Notes: generated by a model from the letters alone, not told the origin. Counted from the first letter of the stretch, positions 43,353-53,711 are shown. The stretch: DNA of 64,000 nucleotides from Leptolyngbya sp. PCC 6406 (GCF_000332095.2 NZ_KI913949.1:2979170-3043169); one strand, 5' to 3'. Made by a program: numbers and translations.

Positions 43353-44639
43353 ATGGCCACTACGCTCCTGTCCGATGCCAACATCCGCCTAGAGCGGGCG
43401 TTAAAGTACGTCCACATTTCCGCCGATGCTAGCGAGCGTCTCAAGTTTCCCAAGGCCAGTCTCAAGGTCTCCATCCCTGTCCGCATGGATAACGGTGACC
43501 TACGGGTCTTTGAGGGCTACCGGGTCCGCTACGACGACACCCGAGGACCAACTAAGGGGGGCATTCGCTTCCATCCCGGTGTCACGATGGATGAGGTGCA
43601 GTCCCTAGCCTTTTGGATGACCTTCAAATGCGCCGCCTTGAGTTTGCCGTTTGGGGGAGCCAAGGGGGGCATTACCCTAAATCCGAAGGAACTCTCTAAG
43701 TTTGAACTGGAGCGCCTGAGCCGGGGCTACATTGATGCGATCGCAGATTTCATTGGCCCCGACGTGGACATTCCCGCCCCCGATGTCTACACCAACCCCA
43801 TGATCATGGGCTGGATGATGGACCAGTACAGCATCATCCGCCGCAAACTTTCCCCCGCCGTAATCACTGGCAAACCCCTGGGTATGGGGGGCAGTCAAGG
43901 CCGCGATACAGCGACAGGCACCGGAGCCTTCTACGTGCTAGGGGCCATGATGCGCAAATTCAACCGGGTTCCCCAAGACACCACCATAGCGGTGCAGGGG
44001 TTTGGCAATGCTGGCAGCATCATCGCCCGGTTGCTCTTTGATGCTGGATATCGCGTCGTGGCCGTCAGCGATTCCCAAGGAGGCGTCTACTGTCCCCAGG
44101 GCTTGGATATTCCCAGCCTCCAACAATTCAAAGCCTCGACCCGCAGCGTCAAGGCCGTGTACTGCAAGGGCACGGTCTGTAACCTGGTGGATAATCAGGA
44201 GGCCATTACCAATGAAGAACTCCTGACGCTGGATGTGGACATTCTGATTCCCGCTGCCTTGGAAAACCAGATCACCGAGGCCAATGCTGCCAATGTCCAG
44301 GCTCGGTTCATCTTTGAGGTGGCCAACGGTCCCATTAGTTCCGGGGGCGATCGCATTCTAGAAGCCAACGGCGTCTACGTGTTTCCTGACATTCTGGTCA
44401 ATGCCGGAGGGGTCACCGTCAGCTACTTTGAGTGGGTGCAAAACCGCAGTGGCCTCTACTGGTCTGAATCCGAGGTGAACCAGCGCCTCCAGACCAAAAT
44501 CGTGGAGGAGGCGGAGAGTATCTGGCGTCTGTCCCAAAATCTGGACATTCCCATGCGCACCGCCGCCTATGTCCATGCCCTAGAGCGCCTAGAGGAAGCC
44601 CACAGTGCCCGAGGTACCCGCGACTACTACGTGAGCTAG
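43353..44639 (+). CDS. gdhA: Glutamate dehydrogenase (Glu/Leu/Phe/Val dehydrogenase family)
   Basis: The 428-aa protein has the glutamate dehydrogenase layout: substrate domain with GPTKGGIRFHPGVTMDE and FGGAKGGITLNPKELS (catalytic Lys), then the Rossmann domain with VQGFGNAGSIIARLLFDAG. It catalyses reversible amination of 2-oxoglutarate. Cofactor preference cannot be fixed by eye. AAGGAGAG precedes the ATG. Confidence 0.93.
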   Translation: MATTLLSDANIRLERALKYVHISADASERLKFPKASLKVSIPVRMDNGDLRVFEGYRVRYDDTRGPTKGGIRFHPGVTMDEVQSLAFWMTFKCAALSLPFGGAKGGITLNPKELSKFELERLSRGYIDAIADFIGPDVDIPAPDVYTNPMIMGWMMDQYSIIRRKLSPAVITGKPLGMGGSQGRDTATGTGAFYVLGAMMRKFNRVPQDTTIAVQGFGNAGSIIARLLFDAGYRVVAVSDSQGGVYCPQGLDIPSLQQFKASTRSVKAVYCKGTVCNLVDNQEAITNEELLTLDVDILIPAALENQITEANAANVQARFIFEVANGPISSGGDRILEANGVYVFPDILVNAGGVTVSYFEWVQNRSGLYWSESEVNQRLQTKIVEEAESIWRLSQNLDIPMRTAAYVHALERLEEAHSARGTRDYYVS

Positions 44640-44661
44640 GGGCTGTGGACAATCAAACTAT

Positions 44662-44772
44662 CGTGGTACACCTCGGCCCCTCTCCCTAGCCCTCTCCCAA
44701 GAGGAGAGGGGACCGGAAAATGTTGGGCTGGTGCGACAATAGTGGGCTGATTTACGCCCTGCGATACTAGTG
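44662..44772 (+). repeat. Dispersed repeat, 'GGACCGGAAAA..GTTGGGCTGG' family
   Basis: One copy of the family also found at 11795-12050 and 61654-61808: 'agccctctcccaagagg', 'gagaggggaccggaaaatg', 'gtgcgacaatagtggg' and 'ctgatttacgccctgcg'. It fills the gdhA-ldh gap. Confidence 0.7.
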
Positions 44773-44837
44773 ATCATTGGCCATGATTTTTGCGGAGGAA
44801 TACTTTACCCTGCATAGGGTAAGCCTAAGGCTAACCT

Positions 44838-45824
44838 ATGCTGGAGCAACTCTTTACCGCGAATACCTTGCCCGACTTGAAGGTAGATCCCCTACGACCA
44901 CTGAAGGGGGTGATCATTGGTGCAGGGCAGGTGGGCATGGCCTGTGCCTACGCCATGGTGATTCAAAACACCTTTGATGAACTGGTGATGGTGGACATCA
45001 ACCAGGACAAGCTGGAGGGGGAAGTCATGGACCTCCAGCAGGGGATGCCCTTTGTCCAACCCACCCAAATCACAGCAGGCACCCTGGCGGATGGGGCCGG
45101 GGCCGACATCGTGATCATCACTGCTGGCGCTGCCCAGAGGCCGGGAGAAACCCGCCTAGCTCTGGTACAGCGCAATGTGGATATTTTGAAAAAGCTGATT
45201 CCCGAAGTGGTCAGCCATTGTCCTGAGGCTATTCTGCTCCTGGTGGCCAATCCGGTGGATGTACTGACCTATGTCGCTGGGAAACTCTCGGGGCTACCCA
45301 GTGCGCGGGTACTGGGGTCGGGCACGGTGCTGGATACCGGACGGTTTCGCTATCTTCTGGCCCAAAAGCTGCGGGTCGATCCTCGCAGCCTCCACGCCTA
45401 TATCATTGGCGAACACGGTGACAGCGAAGTGCCCTTTTGGAGCGAGGCCAACATAGCTGGGGCACGCATCTATACTGATAAGCTTTCAGCCTCAGATCGG
45501 GCTACTTTGGATGATGTCTTTATCCAAGTCAAGCAGGCCGCCTATGAAATCATTCGCCGCAAGGGCTACACCAGCTATGCCATCGGTTTGGCGGTAAGCC
45601 AGATTGTCCAGTCCATCCTGCGAGATCAAAATCGAGTGCTGACGGTCAGCTCGTTGATGAACGGTCCCCAGGGGCTCCAGGATGTCTGTCTGAGCCTGCC
45701 CTCGGTGGTGGGGCGATTTGGCGTAATCCGCGTGTTGAATGTATCCCTCAACGATCGCGAGCGATCGCAACTGGATGCCTCCGCCGCCACACTCCGGGCC
45801 GCCCTCGACCAGATCCAGTTTTAG
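44838..45824 (+). CDS. ldh: L-lactate dehydrogenase
   Basis: The 328-aa NAD-dependent enzyme interconverts pyruvate and lactate. Motifs: [18 protein letters not shown] near residue 24, [20 protein letters not shown] with Gln at the position that selects pyruvate (malate dehydrogenases have Arg), [16 protein letters not shown], and the catalytic His in [14 protein letters not shown]. The annotation is secure to family. Its likely use is fermentative NADH disposal in the dark. Confidence 0.94.
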   Translation: MLEQLFTANTLPDLKVDPLRPLKGVIIGAGQVGMACAYAMVIQNTFDELVMVDINQDKLEGEVMDLQQGMPFVQPTQITAGTLADGAGADIVIITAGAAQRPGETRLALVQRNVDILKKLIPEVVSHCPEAILLLVANPVDVLTYVAGKLSGLPSARVLGSGTVLDTGRFRYLLAQKLRVDPRSLHAYIIGEHGDSEVPFWSEANIAGARIYTDKLSASDRATLDDVFIQVKQAAYEIIRRKGYTSYAIGLAVSQIVQSILRDQNRVLTVSSLMNGPQGLQDVCLSLPSVVGRFGVIRVLNVSLNDRERSQLDASAATLRAALDQIQF

Positions 45825-45858
45825 CCAGTTTCCAGCCCAGAAACCCCCCTTTTCTTGC

Positions 45859-47349
45859 TTAACCGACGGGTTCCTTGTCGGCAGAACCGTAGGCCCTAAT
45901 CTTCTGACTCAAGTGGAGAAAGTTAAAGACTTGGGTATGCCCCTGCTGAGCTTGCCAGGTAATACTCCCTAAACACAGCAGGATAGAAATGACCACTGGA
46001 GCAGTAAAGCTCACTAGCAAATCCCCAGATCCGGGTAGGCCATTCCAAGGGGCAAAGTCTGGTCTAGGGAAAAAGAGTGCCCCGGTGCCGATGGCAATCA
46101 GAGTGCTCCAGAGGGCGATCGTCCCCGTCAGCCGTCGGGAATAGAGCCCAAACAAGACTGGAAACAGTGCCCCAGCACAGACTAAATCCGCCAGTAAGAA
46201 CAAATACAGGACGTTATAGCCTCGGGCCGCGATCGCGATTGCCGGAATCCCCACCACCACCGCCATGCCCCGACAGAGACGCAGAATGCCCTGGGTCGCC
46301 ATGCCAGGAAACAACCGCAGTAGGTCCGTGGTAAAGACGCTGGCGATGCCATTCACCAGGGTATCGAGGCTGGACATGACCAGGGCCAGCACCAGAACTA
46401 ATACCCCAATCGTGACGATACGGGGTAGGGCCAATTCTTGAATCAGGGCAAAGAAGGTGCGATCGTCGCTAAAGCCAAAGTGCATTCCCAAGATGCCCAG
46501 TAACCCGGCGATGAATAGGAGGGGCACAATTACTAGAAACGATCCCAAAAATGCCCGCCGCACCACCCCATCATTCCGGCAAGCATAGATGCGCTGCCAG
46601 TTGGCCTGGTTAAACATTTCCGCTGCAATAATGGCGATGATCAGGGTGAGCCCAAACTTCTGTCCCGGACCATAGCCCAAGCTGAACAACTCTGGAGCGG
46701 ATTGTAGGACCGGCGCGATCGCGGCTTCCCATCCCCCCAGAGCCACCACCACCACGCCAAAGCTCAACAGCAACAGGGGAACAATCAAGGCAAACTGAAT
46801 CGCATCGGTGAAAATCGTCGCCCCCAATCCCCCTACGGTGGTGTAGACAAACACCGCCCCCATTACGACCAAGGCCGTCACCCACAGCGGCACCCCTGCC
46901 ATGAGTTCCACTGCTTTTGCGATCGCAGTTAGCTCCGCCGTCAGATAGACAAACATGTAGAAGGTGATAATGGCCAAGGTCACCCAGTACATGGCATTGC
47001 CAAAGCGATAGAGCACATACTCATTCAAAGAATGGCCCTGGGGCATCAGGTGACGAATTCGCGGTCCCAACACAGCAAAAGCCACAGCGGGCGTCGCCTG
47101 TCCAATGCAATAGCCCAAAATTCCCGCCACCCCACTTGTGGCCCCCACCTCCGGAGGACTAAACAAAATCCAGGCCCCCATCGCACTAGCCACCACCGTC
47201 GCCAGCGCCATACCCGTACCGAAGCGATTGCGACTGACCATGAAGTCCTCCAGGTCAACCGCCTGACGGCTAGCCTGGATTACCCCCAACACCGTAAACA
47301 CCGCAGCGGTCACCAACGTGACCCACAGCCCCACCGCCCCAATCGCCAT
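45859..47349 (-). CDS. Sodium:solute symporter, TPP-riboswitch controlled (thiamin-related transport)
   Basis: The 496-aa SSS-family permease has about 13 membrane helices. Typical motifs include NRFGTGMALATVVASAMGAW and VFVYTTVGGLGATIFTDAIQ. A TPP riboswitch 150 nt upstream indicates control by thiamin pyrophosphate. SSS permeases of the ThiV type are predicted to take up thiamin or its pyrimidine precursor, and that is the best guess here. No thiamin biosynthesis gene is adjacent. Confidence 0.82.
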   Translation of the reverse strand: MAIGAVGLWVTLVTAAVFTVLGVIQASRQAVDLEDFMVSRNRFGTGMALATVVASAMGAWILFSPPEVGATSGVAGILGYCIGQATPAVAFAVLGPRIRHLMPQGHSLNEYVLYRFGNAMYWVTLAIITFYMFVYLTAELTAIAKAVELMAGVPLWVTALVVMGAVFVYTTVGGLGATIFTDAIQFALIVPLLLLSFGVVVVALGGWEAAIAPVLQSAPELFSLGYGPGQKFGLTLIIAIIAAEMFNQANWQRIYACRNDGVVRRAFLGSFLVIVPLLFIAGLLGILGMHFGFSDDRTFFALIQELALPRIVTIGVLVLVLALVMSSLDTLVNGIASVFTTDLLRLFPGMATQGILRLCRGMAVVVGIPAIAIAARGYNVLYLFLLADLVCAGALFPVLFGLYSRRLTGTIALWSTLIAIGTGALFFPRPDFAPWNGLPGSGDLLVSFTAPVVISILLCLGSITWQAQQGHTQVFNFLHLSQKIRAYGSADKEPVG

Positions 47350-47502
47350 AGCCCATCCCCCCCGATTGCTTTAAATAGCGCCGGGGTGCTCAACCTGTCA
47401 AAGCGAACAAACTTCAGACAGAACTAGGGGCAAACAGGTTTCCCCTGTCACCACCACTACCGAAGCTGGCCCTACGTCGTTTTGGTACCCTTGACCGCAA
47501 GC

Positions 47503-47582
47503 AACGCTTTCCTCCGCTGGTCTGAACCAGGTCAGGTTCTGAGGGTATAATCTCAGCCCGATTGCTCGGACACCCCTAGCTT
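47503..47582 (-). ncRNA. TPP riboswitch
   Basis: On the minus strand: GCTAGGGGTG, then CGGGCTGAGATTATACCCTC, GAACCTGACCTGGTTCAGAC, CAGCGGAGGAAAGC. This is the thi-box, with its CUGAGA, ACCC, GAACCUGA and GCGNAGG elements in order. It precedes the SSS permease by about 150 nt and lies in the gap after the glycosyltransferase gene. Confidence 0.92.
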
Positions 47583-47601
47583 GAGGCTGATTGTATCAGC
47601 C

Positions 47602-48801
47602 TTAGGAACGACCCGCCAGCTTCTGGCACAGACTCCGCTGCCAGAGATAATAAGGACTCACTAAGCTGAAGAGATAGAGCGTGAGTTCGCTAGCGGCAAC
47701 CGTATCCGTCCAGGCATCACTGCCATAGCGCTTCAGGTGAATCAACACCTTGCGAAGATCATTCAGGTGATAGGCCCAAAACATCAGGGGACGCTTCCAG
47801 GCTGGGAGACTCAGCATCCGAGTACGATGGCGACTGAGGCCAATTCCCCGCATCAAACTCAGCAAATATTGCCGCTGGAGGCGCTTAGCGGGAATCTTGT
47901 GGGCAATTCGCATGGCAGGGTTGTACCAAACCTCTCCCCCCGCCTGCTGAATCTGGAGCACAGCCTCTATATCCTCCCCCGTGAGCATACTTTTTCCATC
48001 TCTGCCCCCCAATACGGGCTCATCCGGTACATGGCGAAGCCAGAGATCGCGCCGGACCACCATACCTGCACCTGGGGGCAGGATCTTTTGCTGAGGCCGA
48101 TAGGGAATCGGCTCATTGCCCCGATCCGTCAGGGCTAGAAAAGCAGCAATACGTTCAAAATGTGCCGGGGGATCGGTTTCAAGATCACCATGAATACGAC
48201 TTCCTATCACCGCAGCTTGGGGATGCTCTTGAGCAAAGTAGTAGGATGCCTGAATCCAATTGGACTCAGGTAAATTGTCATCGTCTAGAAACCCAACTAG
48301 GGAACTGTGAGCCTCACGGATCGCTGTGTGACGGGCGTAGCCTGCACCCTGGCGGGATTCAGAGGTGTAGCGCAATCCTAGGTGCGGATATTTTTTTTGG
48401 TAGGTTTGGACGACTTGAGGGGTTGCGTCAGTACTGTTGTTATCGACGACGATCACCTCCCAATTGCAGTCCTCTATGGGACCCTGCTCAACTAGACAGT
48501 CCAAAACATCAGGCAGTCGCTCGGCCCCGTTGTAGGTGCAAATCGCAACGGTGAAATCCAGAGCAGCTACTCCCTGTAAATTGTCAGAAGTAATGTTTTC
48601 CCGCAGATCCACTGTGCTTGAGTAGGACTTACCTGAGGCGTTGAAAGAGGTAGATGCCTTACGGAAAGACCGGGTTACGAAGGCGCTAGCGGGTCGGATA
48701 GAGCTGTCCATGGAGGTAGCCAATTGCGACAGGGTGGGGTGCTGTACGGCACCTGTCGATATCCTAAATAGCTCCTTGCCATCACCCCACAGGGGGATCA
48801 C
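47602..48801 (-). CDS. Glycosyltransferase family 2, HpsE-like
   Basis: The 399-aa frame has a GTG start at 48801; an ATG at 48711 is also possible. The GT2 fold occupies about residues 80-290: DFTVAICTYNGAERLPDVLD, VVDNNSTDAT, SSLVGFLDDDNLPESNW (DDD metal site), LTGEDIEAVLQIQQAG. The overall order matches the cyanobacterial HpsE-type enzymes of exopolysaccharide synthesis. The sugar is unknown. Other hps genes are not in this window. Confidence 0.85.
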   Translation of the reverse strand: MIPLWGDGKELFRISTGAVQHPTLSQLATSMDSSIRPASAFVTRSFRKASTSFNASGKSYSSTVDLRENITSDNLQGVAALDFTVAICTYNGAERLPDVLDCLVEQGPIEDCNWEVIVVDNNSTDATPQVVQTYQKKYPHLGLRYTSESRQGAGYARHTAIREAHSSLVGFLDDDNLPESNWIQASYYFAQEHPQAAVIGSRIHGDLETDPPAHFERIAAFLALTDRGNEPIPYRPQQKILPPGAGMVVRRDLWLRHVPDEPVLGGRDGKSMLTGEDIEAVLQIQQAGGEVWYNPAMRIAHKIPAKRLQRQYLLSLMRGIGLSRHRTRMLSLPAWKRPLMFWAYHLNDLRKVLIHLKRYGSDAWTDTVAASELTLYLFSLVSPYYLWQRSLCQKLAGRS

Positions 48802-49060
48802 CCAAGTATTTTCCCGAAAATCAGTCTAAATTGACCCCGTCCACTGGAAAATACGGAATTGCTTTAGAGGTAAAACTATTCTTCACCTTATTCCCTAAGA
48901 ATGGCTTCTAAAGTAGGAGAAATACTGTGAAAATACGGTGAAGATTAGGCTGGGAATTTTCTGGTGCCCCGGCAAAGCTGGGCAAACGTCGCCGGGGATC
49001 TGCCTCCGGCTCCTAGGGATAAGCTCACCCTGAGCGTATCCCAACCCGAATCTTGTCTGG

Positions 49061-51385
49061 TTACCAAGCGCGGATCGTTAAGGGCGGGGTGGGGGCTACG
49101 AGGGGAACCACAGTGCCGATGGCAGCGGCGGTGTAGCCCTGGGCGTGGAGCGATTCGAGACAAGCGGTGGCTTGTGCCGCTGGGACGCTGGCCAGCAGTC
49201 CCCCTGCCGTCTGGGGATCAAAGAGGATGCCGTAGAGGGGATGGGCGCTGTAGGTGCTGCCATTGCTCAAGGCCCGCGTCACCTGGAGATTCTGGGGCTG
49301 GAGGGAGCTGACTAGCCCCTGGGCTAGGGTTTCCCGTGCCCCCGCCAAGAGGGGCAAGTCCCGCAGATCCAGCTCGGCCCCCACCTGGGATGCCTCCACC
49401 ATTTCCGCCAAGTGGCCCAGCAGCCCAAACCCGGTGATATCGGTGCAGGCGGTGGCTCCGTGGTGCCGCAGAATATGGGCGGCGGGGCCATTGGGCTGAA
49501 TCATGGCCGCGATCGCACTTTCAATCCACTCCCCCTTGGCCCGGTACTGCATGTCAGCGGCAAACAGCGTCCCCGTGCCCAAGGGTTGAGTCAAGATCAA
49601 CACCTGTCCCGGCTCCATGCCCCCCTTGGACCAGATGGCATCGGGGGCCACCCAGCCATTGCAGGCAAAGCCCAGGGACAGATCCGGCCCCGCCGTCGTG
49701 TGGCCCCCCACCAGGGCCGTATCGGCTATGGCCAGGGCTTTTTTCGCCCCCGCCAGCAGGTGAAATAGGGTTTCTTCCTGGAGGGTGAAGCTGCCGTAGG
49801 GAATCGTCGCCATCGCTAGGGCCGTTTGCGGCGTCGCCCCCATGGCATAGAGATCACTGAGGCAGTGCTTGACACAGATCTGGGCAAAGATAAAGGGATC
49901 GTCCACTAGGGCACGAAAGAAGTCCACGGTCTGGACCGCTAGGGTATGGGGCGGCAACTGGACGATCGCGGCATCATCCGGCGCAGTCAACCCCACCACA
50001 ATGTCCTCCCGCTCCAGACTGGGCACCGTAGCCTGCGATCGCACCAGGGCACGACTCAAAACCGTTTGCCCCACCTTGGAACCGCACCCGGCACAGTACA
50101 TGGACGGAGGCTGGTCCCGAGGGCCAGGGAAATTCTGCCCAGCGCCAGGGATTCCCAGGGCAGCCCCGAGGCCATCGGCCCGCCCTGGTCGAGGCTGGGG
50201 GCTCTCCACCATAGGCGGAAAATCCGAGAACAGGCCCATGAAGCGGCGATCAATGCGATCCTTCCAGGCCCGCATCCAGGGCGATTCCCAGGTGAAGGGG
50301 CCGCGAGATGCGATCGCACTGCCATCCCCAGTGTCAATGATGTTCAAATACTGGCGCTGGGGGCGAAAGGGTTTCAATGGGGTGCCCAATAATCGAGCTT
50401 GCAGGTTGTGGAACAGTGGCGGTCCCTGGCGCACCGCAAACACCCCCGCCTTGGGTCGGGGATGGTTGACCATCGTGGCCATATCCCCAGCGGCAAAAAC
50501 CTGGGGATGGGAACAGCTTTCTAGGGTGTCCTGCACTAGCACAAACCCCTGGTCATTGGTGCGGAGCCCCGTGCCCTGAATCCAGTCTGGGGCCGCAGCC
50601 TGGGTAACCCAAAAAACGCGATCGCACGTTACCGTCAAGCCCGACTCGCAACGCACCCGCCGCCCAGTTCCCACCGCTTCCACCCCAGAGACCGACTCCC
50701 CCAAGTGGAGCTGAATGCCTCGCTCCTGAAAGTGTCGCCGCAACTTACGCCGAGTACTGGCATTGCGCCCAGAGGCAATATCCTCCCCCCGATGGAACAG
50801 GTGCAGGGTTAGCGCAGATTGCGATCGCCCCAGCCGCGCTAAGAGCTGCCACAACCGCACCTGCATATTCAGCGCTAATTCAACCCCGCCGACACCACCA
50901 CCGACAATCCCGAGGGACAGGGCATCGGGATTCTGGGCCTCAATGTCTGCCAGCCAATCGACCCAAGCCCGCAACAAATCGGGCACAGGCTTAGCAGGAA
51001 TCGCATACTCCGCCGCCCCCGGTACGGTGGCGGTAGCGGGGGTACTGCCAGTGTCCAGGGACAGCACATCGTAGGCAACGGGAGGATGGGTGGCACAGAG
51101 CACCTGCTGACGGTCCAAATCAAGACCGACGGCACGGTCCATAATCAGGCGGCATTGGGCAAAGCGGGTCAGGGGCCGCAAGTCAATGTGGGACTCGTCA
51201 AAGTCGTAGAGGCCAGAGATGTGGCAGGGCAACATCCCCGAATAGGGGGTATCTACCAGATTGGTAATCAGGGTCAAACGCACCCCTGCCAAGGGGCGCA
51301 TGGCAAATTTCCGTAGCACTAGGGCATGGGTATGACCGCCACCGACAAAGACCAAATCCTGAGTCAGGGGGGTAGGGAATGGCAT
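49061..51385 (-). CDS. selD: Pyridine nucleotide-disulfide oxidoreductase fused to selenide, water dikinase (SelD)
   Basis: The 774-aa fusion has an N-terminal flavoprotein domain (about 1-390; DLVFVGGGHTHALVLRKFA, SLGIVGGGVGGVELALNMQ, VFAAGDMATMVNHPRPKAGV). A linker and SelD (about 430-770) follow, with MYCAGCGSKVG (active Cys and Lys), TDITGFGLLGHLAEM and FDPQTAGGLLASVP. SelD makes selenophosphate from selenide and ATP. The fused oxidoreductase may supply reduced selenium. The fusion is known in cyanobacteria and other phyla. The active-site Cys is encoded normally, not as selenocysteine. Confidence 0.93.
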   Translation of the reverse strand: MPFPTPLTQDLVFVGGGHTHALVLRKFAMRPLAGVRLTLITNLVDTPYSGMLPCHISGLYDFDESHIDLRPLTRFAQCRLIMDRAVGLDLDRQQVLCATHPPVAYDVLSLDTGSTPATATVPGAAEYAIPAKPVPDLLRAWVDWLADIEAQNPDALSLGIVGGGVGGVELALNMQVRLWQLLARLGRSQSALTLHLFHRGEDIASGRNASTRRKLRRHFQERGIQLHLGESVSGVEAVGTGRRVRCESGLTVTCDRVFWVTQAAAPDWIQGTGLRTNDQGFVLVQDTLESCSHPQVFAAGDMATMVNHPRPKAGVFAVRQGPPLFHNLQARLLGTPLKPFRPQRQYLNIIDTGDGSAIASRGPFTWESPWMRAWKDRIDRRFMGLFSDFPPMVESPQPRPGRADGLGAALGIPGAGQNFPGPRDQPPSMYCAGCGSKVGQTVLSRALVRSQATVPSLEREDIVVGLTAPDDAAIVQLPPHTLAVQTVDFFRALVDDPFIFAQICVKHCLSDLYAMGATPQTALAMATIPYGSFTLQEETLFHLLAGAKKALAIADTALVGGHTTAGPDLSLGFACNGWVAPDAIWSKGGMEPGQVLILTQPLGTGTLFAADMQYRAKGEWIESAIAAMIQPNGPAAHILRHHGATACTDITGFGLLGHLAEMVEASQVGAELDLRDLPLLAGARETLAQGLVSSLQPQNLQVTRALSNGSTYSAHPLYGILFDPQTAGGLLASVPAAQATACLESLHAQGYTAAAIGTVVPLVAPTPPLTIRAW

Positions 51386-51587
51386 CCAAACTCCCCACAG
51401 CTTGGGGCATGAAACATCTTCCCTACAGTATGGGAATTCCCATGGATCAGTTTCAGCGTGTTTCAGCTAGACCCCTGTCCTGAATTGGCCTGTCTGGAAT
51501 TGGGCCTCTCCTGAATTTGGGCAGAGGCCGCAGCGTGAATCGGGGCTGGAGTTCGTTAGCATCAAGCCAGGTGACTTCGGAGGTTCT

Positions 51588-53231
51588 ATGCTCGCCCCTT
51601 CTCGCATGTCTCGCCAGGGAGAGATTGTAGAGGTCGTACTCCGTAACGGCTGGGATTACATGCGGCAACTGCTGACGGGCGGCAAGGCGAATGAGCCTGA
51701 CATCCCCACCCCGGAAGTATTGCGCAATATCCTGACGGAGCTAGGCCCGGTTTACGTCAAACTGGGGCAACTGCTCAGCACCCGCCCTGACCTACTGCCC
51801 AGTAAGTACATTGAGGCCCTCAGTAGCCTGCAATCTACGGTGCCTCCGGTGCCAGCGGGGCAGATGGAGGCGTTTATTCGGCAACATCTACCCCAATCCC
51901 CTGAGGAGCTGTTTGACCATTTGGACTACACCGCGATCGCAGCGGGCTCCATTGGTCAGATTCACAAGGCCGTCCTCAAAGATGGACGTTCCGTGGCCCT
52001 CAAGGTACAGCGCCCCGGCATTGACCGCTTGGTGGAGCGGGATATGACGTTGATCCGCGATGTGGCTCGTCTTATGTCCGCCACCCAGTTTGGCCAGCGC
52101 TATAACGTCGTGGACCTTGCCCAGGAATTCAGCGAAGCCATCCGGGCAGAGCTCGATTTCACCACCGAGGCGGAGTATACCGATCTGCTGCGGCATAACC
52201 TGAACCAGAGTGATTGGTTTGACCCCAGCCAGTTGGTCGTGCCTGAAATTTTGTGGGAGTTGACCAGTTCCAAGCTGCTGGTGATGGAATGGTTAGAGGG
52301 GGCTCCCATCCTTACCAGCGACATTGCCCATTCCCTCGCTCCTGAAGCCGAAGCCCAGCGACAAGCCATCACCACGCTGCTGTTCCGAGCTTTTTTCCAG
52401 CAGTATTTTGGCAATGGCTTTTTCCATGCCGATCCCCACCCCGGCAATATGTTTTATCTCCAAGATGGGCGTGTGGCCCTGTTGGACTGCGGCATGATGG
52501 GCCGCCTCGATCCCCGCACCCGTGCCGTAATGACGGAGATGGTACTTGCGATCGCAAATTCCGACGCCCAACGCTGTACCCAACTCACCCTCAAACTGAC
52601 AGAGCCCCTCGAACCCACCAATATCGCCAAACTAGAGAGCGAATTTACCCGGCTCATGGGGCGCTACTACGGCCTGAATCTAAAAAACATCAACACAGCA
52701 GAAATCTTTGGTCAAATCCTAGAAACAGGAACCCGTAACCATCTCCGCTGGCCCGCCAATATTGGCCTGTTCACCAAATCCATGGCCAACCTAGAGGGGG
52801 CAGCCCGCCAGTTCAACCCCGAGGTAAACCTGCTAGAGGAGGTGAAACCCCTGATGGTGGATCTGTTCCGGCAACAACTGGTGGGAGAAGATCCCCTGCA
52901 AACCCTGCTTCGCACCGGGCTAGAGTTTCGCAACCTCTCCCTAGAATCCCCCCGGCAGTTTGGCTTTTTGCTAGAGCGCATGAGTACAGAAACCTTACGC
53001 TGGAATCTCAGCTTGCAAGAGCTAGACGGCCTCCGTCGCAGCATCGACACAGCGGCCAACCGGCGGTCCTTCAGCACCGTTGTCGCCGCCCTAATCATCG
53101 GAGCCGCCATCGTCTCCACCAGTCAGCAGTCTTCCCAGGGGGTAATCCTCAGCAATATCCTCTTCGCCGCCGCCACCTTCCTGGGTCTCTGGCTGGTGGT
53201 GAGCATCCTGCGGTCGGGCCAACTCCGTTAG
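51588..53231 (+). CDS. ABC1/UbiB-type protein kinase-like protein
   Basis: The 547-aa protein may start at 51588 or at 51606 (MSRQGEIV). KxGQ motif: VYVKLGQLLSTRPDLLP. Ala-rich loop AAGSIGQIHKAVLKDGR, then VALKVQRPGI, HADPHPGNMF with catalytic-type Asp, and VALLDCGMMGRL. A C-terminal membrane helix follows. UbiB-like ATPases support quinone or tocopherol-type lipid metabolism. Several paralogues are usual in cyanobacteria, so no symbol is given. Confidence 0.93.
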   Translation: MLAPSRMSRQGEIVEVVLRNGWDYMRQLLTGGKANEPDIPTPEVLRNILTELGPVYVKLGQLLSTRPDLLPSKYIEALSSLQSTVPPVPAGQMEAFIRQHLPQSPEELFDHLDYTAIAAGSIGQIHKAVLKDGRSVALKVQRPGIDRLVERDMTLIRDVARLMSATQFGQRYNVVDLAQEFSEAIRAELDFTTEAEYTDLLRHNLNQSDWFDPSQLVVPEILWELTSSKLLVMEWLEGAPILTSDIAHSLAPEAEAQRQAITTLLFRAFFQQYFGNGFFHADPHPGNMFYLQDGRVALLDCGMMGRLDPRTRAVMTEMVLAIANSDAQRCTQLTLKLTEPLEPTNIAKLESEFTRLMGRYYGLNLKNINTAEIFGQILETGTRNHLRWPANIGLFTKSMANLEGAARQFNPEVNLLEEVKPLMVDLFRQQLVGEDPLQTLLRTGLEFRNLSLESPRQFGFLLERMSTETLRWNLSLQELDGLRRSIDTAANRRSFSTVVAALIIGAAIVSTSQQSSQGVILSNILFAAATFLGLWLVVSILRSGQLR

Positions 53232-53399
53232 GCTCCGACCGACCTTGGGCCATCGTGCATCTCAGGGGAAACACTGCCCTTATCCTATTAATAGGGGTTA
53301 ATAGGGGGCAGCATATTCCTGCACCAATTACGAACTGGCGACTAAGAACTACAGACGCCAATTACAGACGCCAATTACAGACAACAGAGGGATTGAGGG

Positions 53400-53711
53400 A
53401 TGAGATGGCCAGGGAGAATATTCATAGAGGGCTATCGCCGCCTGCTCACCCATCCTCGCTTTGGCGGGTGGGTTCTGCTGGCTAGCTTTGCCTATCTGAT
53501 TAGCCCCATTGATTTATCCCCAGATCTGGTGCCAATCTTGGGGCAGATCGACGATGTGGCCCTGATTTTTGTGATGGTGTCCGCCTTTACCCAGTGGGCT
53601 ACCCAGCGTATGGCCCCGTCTCCCGAAGCCGAGGGCTCCCAACCAAACACCACCGCCCCAGAGGGGCAGACCGTAGATGTGAAAGCAGTCACCCTAGACC
53701 CAGAATCGTAG
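53400..53711 (+). CDS. DUF1232 (YkvA-like) membrane protein
   Basis: The 103-aa protein contains a DUF1232 domain with the signature AYLISPIDLSPDLVPILGQI, then a second helix. Residues 1-20 are basic and may bind membranes. The function is unknown. It follows the ABC1 gene on the same strand after 170 bp that contain small 'aattacagacgcc' repeats. Confidence 0.9.
   Translation: MRWPGRIFIEGYRRLLTHPRFGGWVLLASFAYLISPIDLSPDLVPILGQIDDVALIFVMVSAFTQWATQRMAPSPEAEGSQPNTTAPEGQTVDVKAVTLDPES

Noticed and set aside
45859-47427. Short plus-strand frames over the SSS permease
   Set aside because: They are shadows of a membrane protein gene; no start signals or known motifs.
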